A DNA stretch of 64,000 nt, from positions 1 to 64,000 of the forward strand of contig NZ_RWIJ01000014.1 of NCBI RefSeq assembly GCF_019805165.1, read 5' to 3'. This document shows, in pieces, positions 1 through 8,243 of this stretch. How positions within the stretch are numbered: position 1 is the stretch's first letter; each line of letters begins with the position of its first letter. The DNA comes from Azospirillum sp. 412522. Lineage in GTDB: Bacteria > Pseudomonadota > Alphaproteobacteria > Azospirillales > Azospirillaceae. The translations under genes and the position numbers were made by a program. The notes under the pieces were generated by a model that made no database searches, was not told the DNA's origin, and was given only the letters and a program-made list of their open reading frames with translations.

Positions 1-49
1 GCTGGGCCGCCCTGGCGGGGCGGGCGCCGGTGTCGGACGGAACCGCCAT
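1..49 (-). CDS. 5' end of an unidentified flagellar-operon gene (partial)
   Basis: An ATG at 49-47 shares its A with the fliN stop codon (TGATG), the classic translational-coupling overlap. Sixteen codons follow (MAVPSDTGARPARAAQ) before the window ends. Nothing in these residues identifies the product. In Caulobacter-type operons a FlbD-type sigma54 activator often follows fliN, so that is a possibility only. Confidence 0.45.
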   Translation of the reverse strand, partial: MAVPSDTGARPARAAQ

Positions 50-366
50 CAGCCGCGGTCCGACTTGATGATTTCCGTCATGGTCACGCCCAGCCGATCC
101 TCCACCACCACCACCTCGCCGCGGGCGACCAGACGGTTGTTGACGTAGATGTCGATGGCCTCGCCGACCTTGCGGTCCAGCTCGACCACGGCGCCGCGTC
201 CCAGCTTCAGCAGCTGCGCCACCTGCATGGTCGATTTGCCCAGCACCGCGGAGATCTGGACGGGGATGTCGTACACCGCCTCCAGATCCTTGGTGATTCC
301 AGGGCTGGCGTAGTCGTCGCCATCGCCGCCGTGCAGATCGTTCAGCGAAAAATTGTCGCTCGGCAT
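49..366 (-). CDS. fliN: flagellar motor switch protein FliN
   Basis: 105-residue SpoA/FliN-type C-ring protein. The conserved core runs from about residue 33 to the end, with the pattern VQISAVLGKSTMQVAQLLKLGRG (shown in part: VQISAVLGK, LLKLGRGAVVELDR), then VNNRLVARGEVVVVEDRLGVT, all hallmark FliN features. FliN forms the cytoplasmic C-ring of the flagellar motor with FliM and FliG and docks the FliH export ATPase regulator, encoded immediately upstream. It is 34 bp downstream of fliH and overlaps the next gene by one base, so it is part of the fliF operon. A GGAGG lies about 12 nt before the ATG. Length is normal for a FliN without the N-terminal extension. Confidence 0.93.
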   Translation of the reverse strand: MPSDNFSLNDLHGGDGDDYASPGITKDLEAVYDIPVQISAVLGKSTMQVAQLLKLGRGAVVELDRKVGEAIDIYVNNRLVARGEVVVVEDRLGVTMTEIIKSDRG

Positions 367-400
367 GTCGCTCTCGGACCTCCTTCATTCCGGACACCCC

Positions 401-1177
401 TCAGACGGGGGCCGGAGCCTCCAGCATGTGCGCCGCGCGGCGTTCAATTTCGTCCAGCAGTTGGGCGGTGTCCCGCTCCATGCCGCCTTCGGCCCATTCG
501 ATGCGGCAGCCGCCGGGGGCGACCGACGGATCGCCGATCACCATCAGCCTGGCGCCGAAGCCGCGCGACCCCACTGTTTCGTCCAGGTGGTCGCGTACCA
601 GCCCCATCGTATCCTCCGCCACCCGGATGACCAGCCGCGGCTCGTCGATCAGGTCGGTCAGGCAGGCGCGGACCATCCCCTCCACCTCGACCATGCCGCC
701 GCGCCGGGCCCATTCCGGCATCAGCTTGCGGACGATGGCCAGAGCCAGATGGACCGGCTGCTCGCTGCGCGCGGCATTGCCCGCCTCGCGCTCCGCCAGC
801 AGCCGCTGCACCCCGTCGGCGATCTGGGACAGCGCGTTGGCGATGCGGTTGTTCACCGTCGCCTCGATCTCCGCCTTGCCGCGCTCGTACCCGGTGTTCT
901 GCCCGGCGGTCATGCCGTCGGTGAAGCCCTTGCCGTAGCCCGCCGCCGTCCCTTCGGACTTTCCGGCGGCCACGCCCTCCTCATAGGCCTGGGCGCGGGC
1001 GGCGGCCAGCTCCTCCTCGCCGAAGGTCGGGGCCGGCGGCAACTCCGGAACCGGCTCCGGTTCCGGCTGGGCCGACAGCTCGTCCTCCGGCAGCAGGTCG
1101 TCATCCTCCACATGGGTCATGCGGGGGACGGCGTCCACATCGAAGGACTCGTCGAAGAGGAATTTGCGCACGCTCAT
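401..1177 (-). CDS. fliH: flagellar assembly protein FliH
   Basis: 258-residue FliH homologue, the regulator and stator-like partner of the FliI export ATPase. The N-terminal third is acidic and proline-rich (about residues 25-52). A helical section with glycine-spaced GxxxG-like periodicity follows (about 60-100: EEGVAAGKSEGTAAGYGKGF and onward), the characteristic FliH signature. The C-terminal globular domain (about 120-258) contains the RLVIRVAEDTMGLVRDHL and VAPGGCRIEWAEGGMERD segments typical of the FliH/YscL C-terminus (GGCxIE..GxxD). The gene lies 62 bp after fliF. No fliG lies between them, where many alphaproteobacteria have it. Confidence 0.88.
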   Translation of the reverse strand: MSVRKFLFDESFDVDAVPRMTHVEDDDLLPEDELSAQPEPEPVPELPPAPTFGEEELAAARAQAYEEGVAAGKSEGTAAGYGKGFTDGMTAGQNTGYERGKAEIEATVNNRIANALSQIADGVQRLLAEREAGNAARSEQPVHLALAIVRKLMPEWARRGGMVEVEGMVRACLTDLIDEPRLVIRVAEDTMGLVRDHLDETVGSRGFGARLMVIGDPSVAPGGCRIEWAEGGMERDTAQLLDEIERRAAHMLEAPAPV

Positions 1178-1239
1178 CGCCGCGATCCCCCCTCGGACGA
1201 TAGGGCCTCATGCGGTGTGGAAACGGAGGCCGGCATCGC

Positions 1240-2901
1240 TCAGCTCTCCTGATACAGCCAGTTGCGCAGGATCGACACGGCCTCTTCCGGATGCTTGTCG
1301 ACGATCTCGCCGACCTTGCGCAGGGAGGACGCGCGGACGCGGCCCTCCACCCGGTTGATGTCGATCATCTGCTCCAGCTCCTCGTCGGCCTGCGCCGCCT
1401 CCAGCGCCAGATCCTGGGCCAGCGCGCCGGTGGGGGCGGCCAGCGCGGCCGGCATGCCGGCCTGGTCGGTCAGCAGCCGGTCCATCTCGTCCTCCTCCTG
1501 CATCTCCGCCTTCTCGAAGGCGCGCGAGATCAGCGGGCGGATGACCAGCAGGATGATGAGGACGGCGACGATGCCCAGGACCACCATCTCCGCGATGCGG
1601 AACAGGTCGTCCTTGGTCATGCCCATGAACAGCTCTTCCGGCTTCTGGATGTCGTCCTCGGGCGACCAGAAGCGCATGTTCACCACTTCCAGCGTGTCGC
1701 CGCGCACGGCGTCGAGGCCGACGGCGGAGCGCACCAGCGCCTTGATGCTCTCGACCTCCTGCTCGCTGCGCGGCTGGTAGGCCGGCGGGGCGTCCTTGGA
1801 AAGCTGGTAGGTGCCGTCGACCAGCACGGCGACCGACAGGCGGCGGACCTGTCCGGCCTCGCGAACGTGCGACTTGGTGGTCTTGGTGATCTCGTAGTTG
1901 ATCGTCTCTTCGTTGCGGTTCGACTTGTTCGAGGACAGCGGGCTGGCGCTGCTGCTGGCCTGGGCCGTCGGCAGGTTCTGGTCCACCGTCACCGGGGCGA
2001 GCGGGTCGCGGTCGCTGCTCTCGTTCGCCTCCGTCACCGTCTGGGTCGAGCGGACGACCTGGCTTTCCGGATCGAAGATCTCCGACTGGGTGGTGATTCG
2101 GTCGAAGTCGAGGTCGGCCGACACCTCCGCCCGCACCTTGCCGTAGCCCAGCGTGCGGCCCAGCAGATCCTCGATGGTGCGGGCCAGCCGCCCCTCATAG
2201 GCCTGCTTCTTCTCCTCCGCGCTCGCCATCATCGCCTCGGCGGTGTCGCTGCCGGTGCCGCGCGCCAGCAGCTTGCCCTTGTCGTCGACGATGGAGATGC
2301 GGTTGGGGTCCAGGTTGGGGACCGAGGCGGCGATCAGCTGCTGGATCGCCTGGATGTTCTCGCGGCTCAGCTGGGCGCCGGGGCGAAGCTTCAGGAAGAC
2401 GCTGGCGGTCGCCGGGTTCTGCTGGCGGGCGAACAGCTCGCGCTTGGGCAGCACCAGATGGACGCGGGCCTGCTGGACGCCGTTCAGCGTCTGCACCGTG
2501 CGCGCCATCTCGCCTTCCAGCGCGCGCAGATGGTTGATGTTCTGCATGAAGCTGGTGGCGCCGAAGCCTTCGCCCTTGTCGAACAGCTCGTAGCCGACCG
2601 AGCCGCCGGACGGCAGGCCCTGGGCCGCCATGCGCATGCGCATCGGCCCGACCTGGTCGGCCGGGACCATGATCTTGGTGCCGGACTTGTCGACGGTGTA
2701 GGGGACCTTCGCCTCGTCCAGCTTCTTGGCGATGGCCGCCGCCTCCGTCTGCTGGAGTTCGGAATAGAGCAGCTCCATCTCCGGCGTGGACAGCCGGGTG
2801 GTCAGGTAGACGAAGAAGCCGATCAGCAACAGCCCGACGCCGCCGATCGCCGCGAGGCGGGCGGGCCCGAGATTGCGCAAGGTCTGCAGCAGGTTGTTCA
2901 C
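1240..2901 (-). CDS. fliF: flagellar MS-ring protein FliF
   Basis: 553 residues from the GTG at 2901 (protein begins VNNLLQTLRNLGPARLAAI). The first membrane segment is at about residues 16-36, followed by the YscJ/FliF N-terminal domain (LSTPEMELLYSEL, KIMVPADQV, EGEMARTVQTLNGVQQARVHLVLP). The periplasmic collar domain carries a low-complexity Ser-rich loop near residues 310-330. The second membrane segment lies at about 440-460 (AEMVVLGIVAVLIILLVIRP), and a cytoplasmic tail ends in the FliG-binding motif KHPEEAVSILRNWLYQ. An in-frame ATG at 2979 lies inside the sigma54 promoter (2975-2990), upstream of its expected transcription start near 2964, so GTG 2901 preceded by GGGGACC is preferred. 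First gene of the flagellar operon. Confidence 0.94.
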   Translation of the reverse strand: MNNLLQTLRNLGPARLAAIGGVGLLLIGFFVYLTTRLSTPEMELLYSELQQTEAAAIAKKLDEAKVPYTVDKSGTKIMVPADQVGPMRMRMAAQGLPSGGSVGYELFDKGEGFGATSFMQNINHLRALEGEMARTVQTLNGVQQARVHLVLPKRELFARQQNPATASVFLKLRPGAQLSRENIQAIQQLIAASVPNLDPNRISIVDDKGKLLARGTGSDTAEAMMASAEEKKQAYEGRLARTIEDLLGRTLGYGKVRAEVSADLDFDRITTQSEIFDPESQVVRSTQTVTEANESSDRDPLAPVTVDQNLPTAQASSSASPLSSNKSNRNEETINYEITKTTKSHVREAGQVRRLSVAVLVDGTYQLSKDAPPAYQPRSEQEVESIKALVRSAVGLDAVRGDTLEVVNMRFWSPEDDIQKPEELFMGMTKDDLFRIAEMVVLGIVAVLIILLVIRPLISRAFEKAEMQEEDEMDRLLTDQAGMPAALAAPTGALAQDLALEAAQADEELEQMIDINRVEGRVRASSLRKVGEIVDKHPEEAVSILRNWLYQES

Positions 2902-2974
2902 GCGCGGTCCCCGATCGGAAGTCTTCCCGGCATGCGCTCCACACAGTCTCCGTTCGCGATTGCGAGACGGATTG

Positions 2975-2990
2975 TGCAAGTTCCGCGCCG
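2975..2990 (-). promoter_or_regulatory. sigma54 (-24/-12) promoter of fliF
   Basis: Read on the minus strand the site is CGGCGCGGAACTTGCA. Against the consensus TGGCACG-N4-TTGCW it keeps GGC, CG, the 4-nt gap and TTGCA, with the GG and GC doublets at correct spacing. Transcription should start about 12 nt beyond the GC, near 2964, giving a leader of about 63 nt before the fliF GTG. Late and middle flagellar genes of Caulobacter-like bacteria are sigma54 dependent, which fits the downstream operon. Confidence 0.72.
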
Positions 2991-3052
2991 GGCTTGCCTA
3001 CGTTGGGGAATGCTGCGGCGTCTTGATGAAGAGAGGGTTAATCGGCGGCAGT

Positions 3053-3074
3053 TTTTGCCGGGCGCCCGGCAAAA
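3053..3074. promoter_or_regulatory. 22-bp perfect palindrome, likely enhancer site for a FlbD-type sigma54 activator
   Basis: Half-site TTTTGCCGGGC is followed directly by its exact complement GCCCGGCAAAA. It sits about 65-85 bp upstream of the fliF sigma54 promoter, the usual enhancer position. A second, imperfect CGGCA...TGCCG pairing overlaps its left arm (from about 3045) and another CCCCGCAAAT half-site lies at about 3086-3095. The CCGGCAA half-site resembles Caulobacter ftr elements bound by FlbD, as I recall them. Confidence 0.6.
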
Positions 3075-3308
3075 TATGCCTAGTGCCCCGCAAATGTTGC
3101 AGCCCTGCGACGGTGGCGCAACGGCATCTCCTGCAACCTCGGGTCACAATGCCGCAGGGCATCCCCGGCTTGAGCCTCACGGTCCGACTCGCGCGACTGT
3201 GGGTAGGGTGATACCGCCCTATGCGCGAAAAGAGTGCGGCCCCATGGCCAAGCGGCCGATTCCCGCGAAAACTTCATTGCCCAAAAGAGGTAGCTGGTCC
3301 AGCCAAGG

Positions 3309-3337
3309 TTGACATCGACAGGGTGCGGTCATAGCTG
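3309..3337 (+). promoter_or_regulatory. candidate sigma70 promoter for the XRE regulator
   Basis: A perfect -35 hexamer TTGACA (3309-3314) is followed after 17 bp by TAGCTG (3332-3337). The -10 is weak, but the same TTGACA-17-TAGCTG pairing recurs before the DUF1636 gene in this window, which lends some support. It lies about 165 bp upstream of the regulator's ATG. Confidence 0.4.
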
Positions 3338-3503
3338 AGTTGCATTCCATGCCCGTAACCGGCCGATTCGTCTTCCCGGCGGCGTGTTCCTAAGCCTCGA
3401 CGCCAATGGCGGCGCTTAACGGTGGATGGGCTCGACCGGCGTTCCGGACGGCGGCGGGAAGACAAGGCTGCCGGGACCAGCACAGGATCGAAGGGGGACA
3501 GCC

Positions 3504-4010
3504 ATGAAACGGCGTGGCCGCGAAAAGAAGGAAGGCCTGAACGAGGTCGATGTGTTCGTAGGCCAGCGTCTGCGTGAACTGCGCATGCTCGCCGGCCTCA
3601 GCCAGAGCGACGTCGCCTCGGCCCTCGGGCTGACTTTCCAGCAACTGCAGAAGTACGAGCGCGGCTTCAACCGCGTGTCTTCCAGCCGCCTGTTCAAGCT
3701 GGGCCAGTTCTTCCGCGTTCCCGTGTCCGTCTTCTTCGAAGGGCTGGAAAACCGCCAGACCCCGGTGGAGGGTGCCGAGGTGCCGGCGGCGGGGGGCGGC
3801 GAGGAGCAGGAGAACACGCTGCAATCGCGCGAGGCATTGATGCTGGCGCGCTATTTCCAGAGCATCCGCGATCCGCAGATCCGCGCCGCGATCCGTGAAC
3901 TTGCCGAGCGTTGCGCCGAGCAGCAGGCCGACGGAGCGGACGCGACGGGCGCGGCGCCGGCGCCCAAGCGCGGACGCGGCCGCCGGGCGGAGCAGGGCGG
4001 CCACGCCTGA
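3504..4010 (+). CDS. XRE-family helix-turn-helix transcriptional regulator
   Basis: 168 residues from ATG 3504, preceded by GGGGGACA. The HTH_3 domain covers about residues 14-72: VFVGQRLRELRMLAGLSQSD, then VASALGLTFQQLQKYERGFN, then RLFKLGQFFRVPVSVFFEGL, a textbook Cro/CI-SinR pattern. A short helical section (LMLARYFQSIRDPQIRAAIRELAER) follows, probably for dimerisation, and the tail is basic and Ala/Gly/Arg-rich (KRGRGRRAEQGG). Such stand-alone XRE proteins are common in Azospirillum-like genomes. The gene converges on the last NRPS gene with only 15 bp between the stops. It could regulate the cluster, but nothing shows that directly. Confidence 0.85.
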   Translation: MKRRGREKKEGLNEVDVFVGQRLRELRMLAGLSQSDVASALGLTFQQLQKYERGFNRVSSSRLFKLGQFFRVPVSVFFEGLENRQTPVEGAEVPAAGGGEEQENTLQSREALMLARYFQSIRDPQIRAAIRELAERCAEQQADGADATGAAPAPKRGRGRRAEQGGHA

Positions 4011-4025
4011 GTCAGGTTTCGGGAC

Positions 4026-7000
4026 TCAGCCCGGCGGCGGCGGCCGATCGACCGCTTCTTCCCTGCGGTCCAGGAACGGGCGCAGGGCGGCGGCCAAAGC
4101 CGGTGCGTTTTCCTCGTTCATCATGGTGACGTGGTCGCCCGGCGACCACAGGATGTGGATCGAGTCGGCGACGGCGCTCCAGCCCAGGCATTCACCCGCG
4201 CCGTTCCGGGTAAGCGCGGTGTCCGTCGCGCGGAACAAGGTGATCGGAACGGGGCAGGGAAGCGGGCGGTAGCGCCGCCGTGCCTCGCGATGCGCGCGGC
4301 CGACCGCCAGCAGGTTGCGGATCAGTTCCTCTCCATCGCTCGACGCAGCCGCGCCGGTCATCCGGCCATCCATTCGGCCATCCATTTGGAAGGCTTCCGA
4401 CATGCGGGCGACCTGTTCCTCGACCGGCAGAGCGGCAAGGGTCTTCGCGCTGACCGCGATCGTTCGGCCGGTGTAGCGGCTGTAGACCGCCGCGGCGTCG
4501 GCGAGGGCGGTGGCGGTTGCCATGCCGTCCGGCTGGTCTTCTCCTTCGTCCTCCGGTCCGGTCAGCGCACTGTCGAAGAGCGCCAGCAGATCGACCCGCT
4601 CCCCCTGTCCGGCCAGTTGCCGGGCCATCTCATAGGCGATCACCCCGCCGAAGCTGTGGCCGCCGAGAAGGTACGGTCCATGCGGCTGCGATGCGCGCAG
4701 ATGGGCGACGTAGTCCGCCGCCATGGCGGACACGTCGCGGTGCGGCTCCACCCGTCCGTCGAGGCCGCGGGCCTGGACGGCGTGGACCGGCAGGGCGGGA
4801 GCCAGATGCCGCACCAGCGGAACGTAGTTCAGAATGGTTCCGCCCCCGGTGTGGACGAGGAAAAGCACACGCGTGCCGGTCGCGGACCACAGGCGGACGA
4901 CGGGAGAGGGGGCGGTCTCGGCCCGGCGGACGACGTCGGCGAGATGTTCGATCGTCGGACTTTCGAACAGCGCGGAGAGCGGTACCTTGCGTCCGGTCAC
5001 CTGCTCGATCCGCATCAGCATGCGCAGGGACAACAGCGAATGGCCGCCAAGGTCGAAGAAGCTGTCGGTGACGCCGACCTTGCGGCTGCCCAGAAGCTCC
5101 TGCCAGATCTGGGCGATCTGCAATTCCACCGGGTCGCGCGGAGGAACCGTCTCCTGATCGCTGTCGTCGGCCGTGCCGGGCGGCGGCAGGCGTGAGCGGT
5201 CCAGCTTCTGGTTCGCCGTCAGCGGCAGTTCGTCGAGGAAAACGAAGGCCGCGGGCACCATCGCCGCCGGCACGCTCCGGCGCAGCTGCTCGCGCAGGCG
5301 CCGGGCGCTTCGCCCCGCTTCCTTGCGTGCCACGACATAGGCAACCAGCATCACGCCGTCCGCTCCGCCCTTGCGGGCGACCACGGCGCAGGCGGCGACC
5401 TCGGAGCAGCCCCTGAGGACGGCCTCAACCTCCATCGGCTCCACCCGTACGCCACGGATCTTCACCTGATGGTCCATCCTGCCCATGAACTCCAGCAGGC
5501 CGTCGGCGCCCATGGCACCGCGGTCGCCGGTCAGATAGAGACGGTCGTCCCGGTCGCCGCCGAAGGGGCTGGTGCCGAAGGGGTTGACGATGAAGCGTGC
5601 CGCGGTCTCTTCCGGCGCGCCGAGGTAGCCCAGGCTGCGGAAGGGGGTGCGGATGGCGATCTCGCCGGGCTCGCCGATGCCGCAGAGCCGCCGGTCGGGG
5701 GTGAGGATCAGAGCCTGAGTCTGCGGCAGCGGGCTGCCGAGGGGCTGCACCCCGGCGCGCGGCCGGGACGGCACGCGGTAGAAGAACTTGGCGAGCGTCG
5801 TCTCCGTCGGGCCGTAGAGGTTGACGATCTCCCCGGCCTGCGGGAAGGCGCCGCGCCAGCGCTCCACCAGTGCGGCCGTCAGGGGTTCTCCGGCGAAGAA
5901 GCTGCGTCTCAGGGATGCCAGCGTCACCTGCGGCGGATCGGCCAGCCAGCTTTCCACAATCGAGGGAACGGTGTGGATCAGGGTGATGCGCTCGGCCTCC
6001 AACCATTCCAGGGTGCGGCCGCTCGATAGAATCCCGTCCTCGCCCGGAAGGATCAACTCCGCGCCCGAGGTCAGCGGCAGGAAGACATCGCGCAGCACCA
6101 CGTCGAAGGACAGGCCGGTGAGTTGCCCACAGCGGTCGCCCGGACCGATTCCGAAGGTCCGGCGCTGCCATGCCAGGAAGTGGGACAGGCCGCCATGACT
6201 GCCGCGCACCCCCTTCGGCACACCGGTGCTGCCGGAGGTGAAGAAGAGATAGGCCGGATCGTCCAGCCCCGCCCGCGGTTCCGGCAAGGTCGCCGGTGCC
6301 GCTGTGGATCCCGCAACGAAACCCGTCGCGGCTTCCATAGGGTCGAGCTGCCCGTCGACGGCCACGGCGATGCGCCTCAGGCCGGATTCGCCGTCCGCCT
6401 CACCGGCATCCAGCAGAAGGCGCGCGTCCGCCCGCTCCAGCATCGTCCGCCGGCGCTGTTCCGGCAGATCCGGGCTGAGTGTCAGCAGCACCCCGCCGGC
6501 GGACAGCACGCCGGCCATGGCGACGATGAAGCCGGGGCAGCGGGGGCCGCGCACCGCCACCGCCTCGCCCGGCCGCAGCCCCTCCGCCAGCAGGCGGCGG
6601 GCCACCGCGGCGATCCGCGTGTCGAGCTGCGCATAGGTCAGCGCGACGGTCCCCTGCCGCAACGCCGGGGCGTCGGGTGTGCGCTCGGCCCAACCGGCGA
6701 TCAGGCTGACCACCGGCTCCTGTTCCGGACATTCCAGCACCGCCGTCGGGTCGGGCAGGCCGGCGCCCGGCGTGGCGAGGTCGAAGCGGCCGAGCGGCCG
6801 GCCGGGGTCGGCGGCCGCCTGGACCAGAAGTCCTTCCAGCTGTTCCAGCAGCAGCGCGATCCGGCGTTGGGAATACCGGGCGCTCTGGTATTGCAGCTTC
6901 AGCTCCAGCCGCCCCTCCCACTCCGTGACGTAGAGCACCATCGAGAATTCGGAGCGGGCCGCCGTCGGCGCCTCGAAGCTGGCGCGCAGGCCCGGCAGTT

Positions 7001-8243
7001 CCAGCGAGCGCGGCGGGGCCGGGGTGAAGTTGAAGAAGATTTCGAACAGCGGGTGGCCATGGGCGCTGCGTTCGGGATCGATGTCCTGCACCACCTGTTC
7101 GAACGGCACCTCGTGGTGCTCCAGCCCGTCGAGGACGCTGGCCCGCACCCGCTCCACCGCCTGGGCGAAAGGCAGATCGGCAGGCAACCGAGCGCGCAGC
7201 GCCAAGGTGTTGAGGAACAGCCCGATCAGGGACTCCGTCTCCACCCGGATGCGGCCGCTGACCGGGGAGCCGAGCAGGATGTCCTCGCGTCCCGACAGCT
7301 GGCCCAGCAGAGCCATGAACCCGGTCAGCAGCGTGACGTAGAGGGTGCAGTCGTTGCGGCGGGCGAACTCGTCCAGCGCCTGTTTCAGGTCCCGTCCGAT
7401 CACCCGTTCGCATGTGGCGGCCGAGAGGTCGCGTTCGGCCGGACGGGTGGCATGCGCCAGACGGTCGGAGGCCAGCTCCAGCACCGGCGGCGGGTTCGCA
7501 AGCTGGCGGCGCCAGTAGGCCAGACCGCGGTCGAGCACGCCATCCTCCAGGCGCCGGCGCTGCCAGTCGGCGAAATCCGGATACTGGATCGCCAGGGCCG
7601 GCAGCTCCGGTTCTCGGCCGAGCGCGAAAGCCGTGTAGAAGCGGGCGATTTCCTCCAGCAGGATGCCGATGGACCAGCCGTCCGATACGATGTGGTGCAT
7701 GACGAAGACGAGGAGATGCTCCTCCTCCGCCAGCCGCACCAGCGTGAGGCGCAGCAGCCGGTCGACCGTGAGGTCGAATCCGCGCCGCACTTCCGCGTCG
7801 TAGAGGGCGCGGGCCTCCGCCTCCCGCTCCGCCGCCGGGCGGCCCGACAGATCGACTATGGCGATGGGCTGCGGCCCGGGAGGGGGGATCACCTGCACCG
7901 GCTTGCCGGCGGGTGCCCGGAATCCGGCGCGCAGGGTGGCGTGACGGGCGACGATGGCGTCGAAGGCGCGCCGCAGGGCCGGCACCGACAGGCTGCCGGT
8001 CAGCCGCAGGGCGCCGGGGATGATGTGGGCCGGGTCGGCGGGCGCCAGCCGGTCGAGGAACCATTGGCGTTCCTGCGCGAAGGACAGCGGCGTTTCCCAT
8101 GCCCCCCTGTTCCCGGCGTCGGGGTTGGGGGCGAGGGCGGGCGGGCGCCTTTCCCCCGGCCGGCCGGCCGGTGCCAGCCGTCGCAGCAGCAGGTCGCGCT
8201 GGGCGGGCGAGAGTTCTTTGATGCGCGAGGAGGTCTCACTCAT
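4026..8243 (-). CDS. terminal NRPS module, C-A-PCP-TE
   Basis: 1405 residues from the ATG at 8243, which overlaps the PKS stop (ATGAGTGA). Condensation domain at about 45-475 with HHIVSDGWS near 182; adenylation domain about 495-1020 with FFTSGSTGVPKG, NLYGPTET and the A10 lysine in LTANQKLDR; carrier domain about 1030-1100 with the phosphopantetheine serine in DLGGHSLL; type I thioesterase about 1125-1390 with the nucleophile in GGHSFGG and the C-terminal His in SPGDHVTMM. The ten-residue code read by eye is D-V-R-H-F-A-L-L-A-K, which matches none of the common codes I know, so the substrate is open. The TE means this module releases the product, by hydrolysis or cyclisation. A 12-bp tandem duplication (4363-4386) lies in the TE region. 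Confidence 0.92.
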   Translation of the reverse strand: MSETSSRIKELSPAQRDLLLRRLAPAGRPGERRPPALAPNPDAGNRGAWETPLSFAQERQWFLDRLAPADPAHIIPGALRLTGSLSVPALRRAFDAIVARHATLRAGFRAPAGKPVQVIPPPGPQPIAIVDLSGRPAAEREAEARALYDAEVRRGFDLTVDRLLRLTLVRLAEEEHLLVFVMHHIVSDGWSIGILLEEIARFYTAFALGREPELPALAIQYPDFADWQRRRLEDGVLDRGLAYWRRQLANPPPVLELASDRLAHATRPAERDLSAATCERVIGRDLKQALDEFARRNDCTLYVTLLTGFMALLGQLSGREDILLGSPVSGRIRVETESLIGLFLNTLALRARLPADLPFAQAVERVRASVLDGLEHHEVPFEQVVQDIDPERSAHGHPLFEIFFNFTPAPPRSLELPGLRASFEAPTAARSEFSMVLYVTEWEGRLELKLQYQSARYSQRRIALLLEQLEGLLVQAAADPGRPLGRFDLATPGAGLPDPTAVLECPEQEPVVSLIAGWAERTPDAPALRQGTVALTYAQLDTRIAAVARRLLAEGLRPGEAVAVRGPRCPGFIVAMAGVLSAGGVLLTLSPDLPEQRRRTMLERADARLLLDAGEADGESGLRRIAVAVDGQLDPMEAATGFVAGSTAAPATLPEPRAGLDDPAYLFFTSGSTGVPKGVRGSHGGLSHFLAWQRRTFGIGPGDRCGQLTGLSFDVVLRDVFLPLTSGAELILPGEDGILSSGRTLEWLEAERITLIHTVPSIVESWLADPPQVTLASLRRSFFAGEPLTAALVERWRGAFPQAGEIVNLYGPTETTLAKFFYRVPSRPRAGVQPLGSPLPQTQALILTPDRRLCGIGEPGEIAIRTPFRSLGYLGAPEETAARFIVNPFGTSPFGGDRDDRLYLTGDRGAMGADGLLEFMGRMDHQVKIRGVRVEPMEVEAVLRGCSEVAACAVVARKGGADGVMLVAYVVARKEAGRSARRLREQLRRSVPAAMVPAAFVFLDELPLTANQKLDRSRLPPPGTADDSDQETVPPRDPVELQIAQIWQELLGSRKVGVTDSFFDLGGHSLLSLRMLMRIEQVTGRKVPLSALFESPTIEHLADVVRRAETAPSPVVRLWSATGTRVLFLVHTGGGTILNYVPLVRHLAPALPVHAVQARGLDGRVEPHRDVSAMAADYVAHLRASQPHGPYLLGGHSFGGVIAYEMARQLAGQGERVDLLALFDSALTGPEDEGEDQPDGMATATALADAAAVYSRYTGRTIAVSAKTLAALPVEEQVARMSEAFQMDGRMDGRMTGAAASSDGEELIRNLLAVGRAHREARRRYRPLPCPVPITLFRATDTALTRNGAGECLGWSAVADSIHILWSPGDHVTMMNEENAPALAAALRPFLDRREEAVDRPPPPG
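4363..4386. repeat. 12-bp in-frame tandem duplication in the thioesterase region
   Basis: The unit CGGCCATCCATT occurs twice back to back, with a degenerate partial copy just before. On the coding strand it encodes the MDGR repeat of QMDGRMDGRMTG, in a probable surface loop. Confidence 0.75.

Larger units (their letters stand above)
2902..3503. other. intergenic region between the fliF operon and the XRE regulator
   Basis: 602 bp with no convincing gene. It holds the fliF sigma54 promoter (2975-2990), the palindromic enhancer-like element (3053-3074) and a candidate sigma70 promoter for the downstream regulator (3309-3337). The open frames that cross it have no codon-bias support and no recognisable domains. 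Confidence 0.6.

Noticed and set aside
2902-2979. Longer FliF start at ATG 2979
   Set aside because: The codon lies within the sigma54 promoter, upstream of its expected transcription start, and the extra 26 residues are unlike FliF.
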